Source: Odiellus spinosus (lineage: Eukaryota > Arthropoda > Arachnida > Opiliones > Phalangiidae). Taken from it: a stretch of DNA of 64,000 nucleotides. Positions 61,291 through 64,000 of this stretch are shown piece by piece (position 1 is the first letter of the stretch; each line of letters begins with the position of its first letter). Position numbers and translations under genes: made by a program. The notes under the pieces were generated by a model. The model did no database searches, was not told the DNA's origin, and was given only the letters and a program-made list of their open reading frames with translations. The DNA lies in assembly GCA_963920705.1 (NCBI GenBank), contig OY987225.1, forward strand, positions 12,976,829 through 13,040,828, in the 5' to 3' direction.

Positions 61291-64000
61291 GTTGTAACAA
61301 AACATTATCCATGGATTAGGTTTGTTCGTTTGCAACGTAGATTAATAATTAAAATATGGGAATTTTTATTCCCTTTAAATTCCTTGGATAAGCATTCATA
61401 AGCTAACATGAACGAATTGCCTCGACTAAAGTCGAGGAGTTGTGATAAAACATTATCCATGGATTAGGTTTGTTCGTTTGCAACCTAAATTAAAAATTAA
61501 AATATGGGGAATTTTTATTCCCTTTAAATTCCTTGGATAAGCATTCATAAGCTAACATGAACGAATTGCCTCGACTAAAGTCGAGGAGTTGTGATAAAAC
61601 ATTATCCATGGATTAGGTTTGTTCGTTTGCAACCTAAATTAAAAATTAAAATATGGGGAATTTTTATTCCCTTTAAATTCCTTGTATAAGCATTCATAAG
61701 GTAACATGAACGTATTCCCTCGACTAAAGTCGAGGAGTTGTAATAAAACATTATCCATGGATCAGGTTTGTTCGTTTGCAATCTAGATTAAAAATTAAAA
61801 TATGGGAATGTTTTTCCCTTTAAATTCCTTGTATACGCATTCATAAGCTAACATGAACGAATTGCCTCGACTAAAGTCGAGGAATTGTAATAAAACAATA
61901 ACCATGGATTAGGTTTGTTCGTTTGCAACCTAGATTAAAAATTAAAATATGGGGATTTTTTATTCCCTTTAAATTCCTTGTAAAAGCATTCATAAGCTAA
62001 CATGAACGAATTGCCTCGACTAAAGTCGAGGAGTTGTAATAAAACATTATCCATGGATTAGGTTTGTTCGTTTGCAACCTAGATTAAAAACTAAAATATG
62101 GGGATTTTTTATTCCCTTTAAATTCTTTATATAAGCATTCATAAGCTAACATGAACGAATTGCCTCGACTAAAGTCGAGGAGTTGTAATAAAACATTATC
62201 CATGGATTATGTTTGTTCGTTTGCAACCTAGATTAAAAATTAAAATATGGGGATTTTTTATTCCCTTTAAATTCCTTGTATAAGGATTCATAAGCTAACA
62301 TGAACGAATTGCCTCGACTAAAGTCGAGGAGTTGTAATAAAACATTATCCATGGAATATGTTTGTTCGTTTGCAACGTAGATTAATAATTAAAATATGGG
62401 AATTTTTATTCCCTTTAAATTCCTTGTATAAGCATTCATAGGCTAACATGAACGAATTGCCTCGACTAAAAGCGAGGAGTTGTAATAAAACATTATCCAT
62501 GGATTAGGTTTGTTCGTTTGTAACCTAGATTAAAAATTAAAATATGGGGATTTTTTACTCCCTTTAAATTCCTTGTATAAGCATTCATAAGCTAACATGA
62601 ACGACTTGCCTCGACTAAAGTCGAGGAGTTGTAATAAAACATTATCCATGGAGTAGGTTTGTTCGTTTGCAACCTAGATTAATAATTAAAATACGGGATT
62701 TTTTATTCCCTTTAAATTCCTTGTAAAAGCATTCATAAGCTAACATGAACGAATGAGGAGTTGTAATAAAACATTATCCTTGGATTAGGTTTGTTCGTTT
62801 GCAACCTAGATTAAAAATTAAAATATGGGGAATTTTTATTCCCTTTAAATTCCTTGTATAAGCATTCATAAGGTAACATGAACGAATTGCCTCGACTAAA
62901 GTCGAGGAGTTGTAATAAAACATTATCCATGGATTAGGTTTGTTCGTTTGCAACCTAGATTAATAATTAAAATATGGGAATTTTTATTCCCTTTAAATTC
63001 CTTATATAAGCATTCATAGGCTAACATGAACGAATTGCCTCGACTAAAGTCGAGGAGTTGTAAAAAAACAATATCCATGGATTAGGTTTGTTCGTTTGCA
63101 ACCTAGATTAAAAATTAAAATATGTGGTTTTTTTATTCCCTTTAAATTCCTTGTATAAGCATTCATAAGGTAACATGAACGAATTGCCTCGACTAAAGTC
63201 GAGGAGTTGTGATAAAACATTATCCATGGATTAGGTTTGTTCGTTTGCAACATAGATTAAAAATTAAAGTATGGGGATTATTTATTCCCTTTAAATTCCT
63301 TGTATAAGGATTCATAAGCTAAAATGAACGAATTGCCTCGAATAAAGTCGAGGAGTTGTAATAAAACATTATCCATGGATTAGGTTTGTTCGTTTGCAAC
63401 CTAGATTAATAATTAAAATATGGGAATTTTTATTCCCTTTAAATTCCTTGTATAAGCATTCATAGGCTAACATGAACGAATTGCCTTGACTAAAATCGAG
63501 GAGTTGTAATAAAACATTATCCATGGATTAGGTTTGTTCGTTTGTAACCTAGATTAAAAATTAAAATATGGGGAATTTTTATTCCCTTTAAATTCCTTGT
63601 TTAAGCATTCATAAGCTAACATGAACGAATGAGGAGTTGTAATAAAACATTATCCATGGATTAGGTTTGTTCGTTTGCAACCTAGATTAAAAATTAAAAT
63701 ATGGGAATTTTTTATTCCCTTTAAATTCCTTGTATAAGCATTCATAAGCTAACATGAACCAATTGCCTCGACTAAAGTCGAAGAGTTGTAATAAAACATT
63801 ATCCATGGATTAGGTTTGTTCGTTTGTAGCCTAGATTAAAAATTAAAATATGGGGATTTTTTTTTCCCTTTAAATTCCTTGTATAAGCATTCATAAGCTA
63901 ACATGAACGAATGAGGAGTTGTAATAAAACATTATCCTTGGATTAGGTTTGTTCGTTTGCAACCTAGATTAAAAATTAAAATATGGGAATTTTTTATTCC
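61291..64000. repeat. Right block: third partial copy, then left-end-like monomers
   Basis: About 61.4-62.2 kb follows 55.9-56.6 kb (GAACGTATTCCC at 61712, offset 5651). About 62.37-62.66 kb follows 56.87-57.16 kb (offset near 5502), with an insert-free CAACGTAG monomer, ACTAAAAGCGAGG and GAACGACTTGCC. From about 62.9 kb the monomer order resembles 1-0.9 kb with one monomer missing. Short monomers lie near 62754, 63629 and 63912. The array continues past the window end. No gene is present. Confidence 0.83.

Larger units (their letters stand above)
1..64000. repeat. Satellite DNA array of ~149-bp monomers filling the window
   Basis: The same ~149-bp unit repeats head-to-tail from first to last base, about 400 times once the 351-bp inserts are subtracted. 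Conserved landmarks in order are TATAAGCATTCATAAG, CATGAACGAATTG, an 18-bp palindrome, TAATAAAACATTATCCATGG, ATTAGGTTTGTTCG, TTTGCAACCTAGATTAA, a G-run/T-run/CCC element and TTTAAATTCCTTG. Unit lengths measured directly include 146, 149, 150 and 133 bp. All units face the same way. The length is close to nucleosome-core DNA (147 bp), as in many centromeric satellites, which is suggestive only. Neither array edge is in the window. There is no sign of a gene: every reading frame longer than about 60 codons is a minus-strand translation of the repeat. Confidence 0.98.

Noticed and set aside
1..64000. CRISPR array
   Set aside because: The repeats are regular, but the whole ~149-bp unit is conserved. 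There are no variable spacers, no cas genes, and a eukaryotic satellite explains everything.
1..64000. Telomeric or rDNA sequence
   Set aside because: No TTTAGGG, TTAGGG or similar short telomere tracts and no rRNA-like blocks were seen.

Overview
This window is one uninterrupted satellite-DNA array. I find no protein-coding gene, tRNA, rRNA, CRISPR array or intact mobile element. The sequence is AT-rich: a typical monomer has 47 G/C in 149 bp, about 31-32% GC. It consists of roughly 400 head-to-tail copies of a ~149-bp monomer, all in one orientation, with no inverted monomer seen. The array runs off both ends of the window. Such arrays are typical of eukaryotic centromeric, pericentromeric or subtelomeric heterochromatin, so the source is almost certainly a eukaryotic nuclear genome. 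I do not recognise the satellite family and cannot name the organism.

Each full monomer carries several dyads: an 18-bp palindrome (CCTCGACTAAAGTCGAGG), a 10-bp palindrome (ATCCATGGAT), a TAGGTT/AACCTA stem and, in many copies, GGGAAT-TTTT-ATTCCC. A second class of about 133 bp lacks exactly 16 bp, which removes most of the large palindrome. A foreign-looking 351-bp segment occurs 15 times between 21.5 and 61.3 kb, always at the same monomer position and in the same orientation. It appears to have entered once and then spread with its flanking monomers.

Layout. 1-2.7 kb is a mosaic of full and short monomers. 2.7-16.4 kb holds large higher-order repeats (HORs), with offsets of about 3.46/3.48, 5.07/5.09 and 8.55 kb, rich in short monomers and without the insert. 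16.4-21.4 kb is mixed. 21.4-26.0 kb is a 2298-bp tandem duplication carrying insert copies 1 and 2. 26-31.4 kb holds HORs whose lengths step up by one monomer. 31.4-40.2 kb has mixed blocks with insert copies 3 and 4. 40.2-50.4 kb is the insert-dense core (copies 5-13), organised as composite units of about 959, 1258 and 1554 bp inside a 3771-bp super-repeat. 51.1-52.5 kb is a 729-bp duplication. 55.3-62.7 kb holds duplicated blocks with insert copies 14 and 15. 62.7-64 kb returns to monomer types seen at 1-0.9 kb and 17.1-17.9 kb.

Nothing here works together as genes do. The biology is array evolution (unequal exchange, conversion, one insertion spread by amplification) and a possible chromatin or centromere role, which sequence alone cannot establish. 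All coordinates and shifts were read by eye. Block edges are good to a few tens of bases, except where an exact junction is stated.
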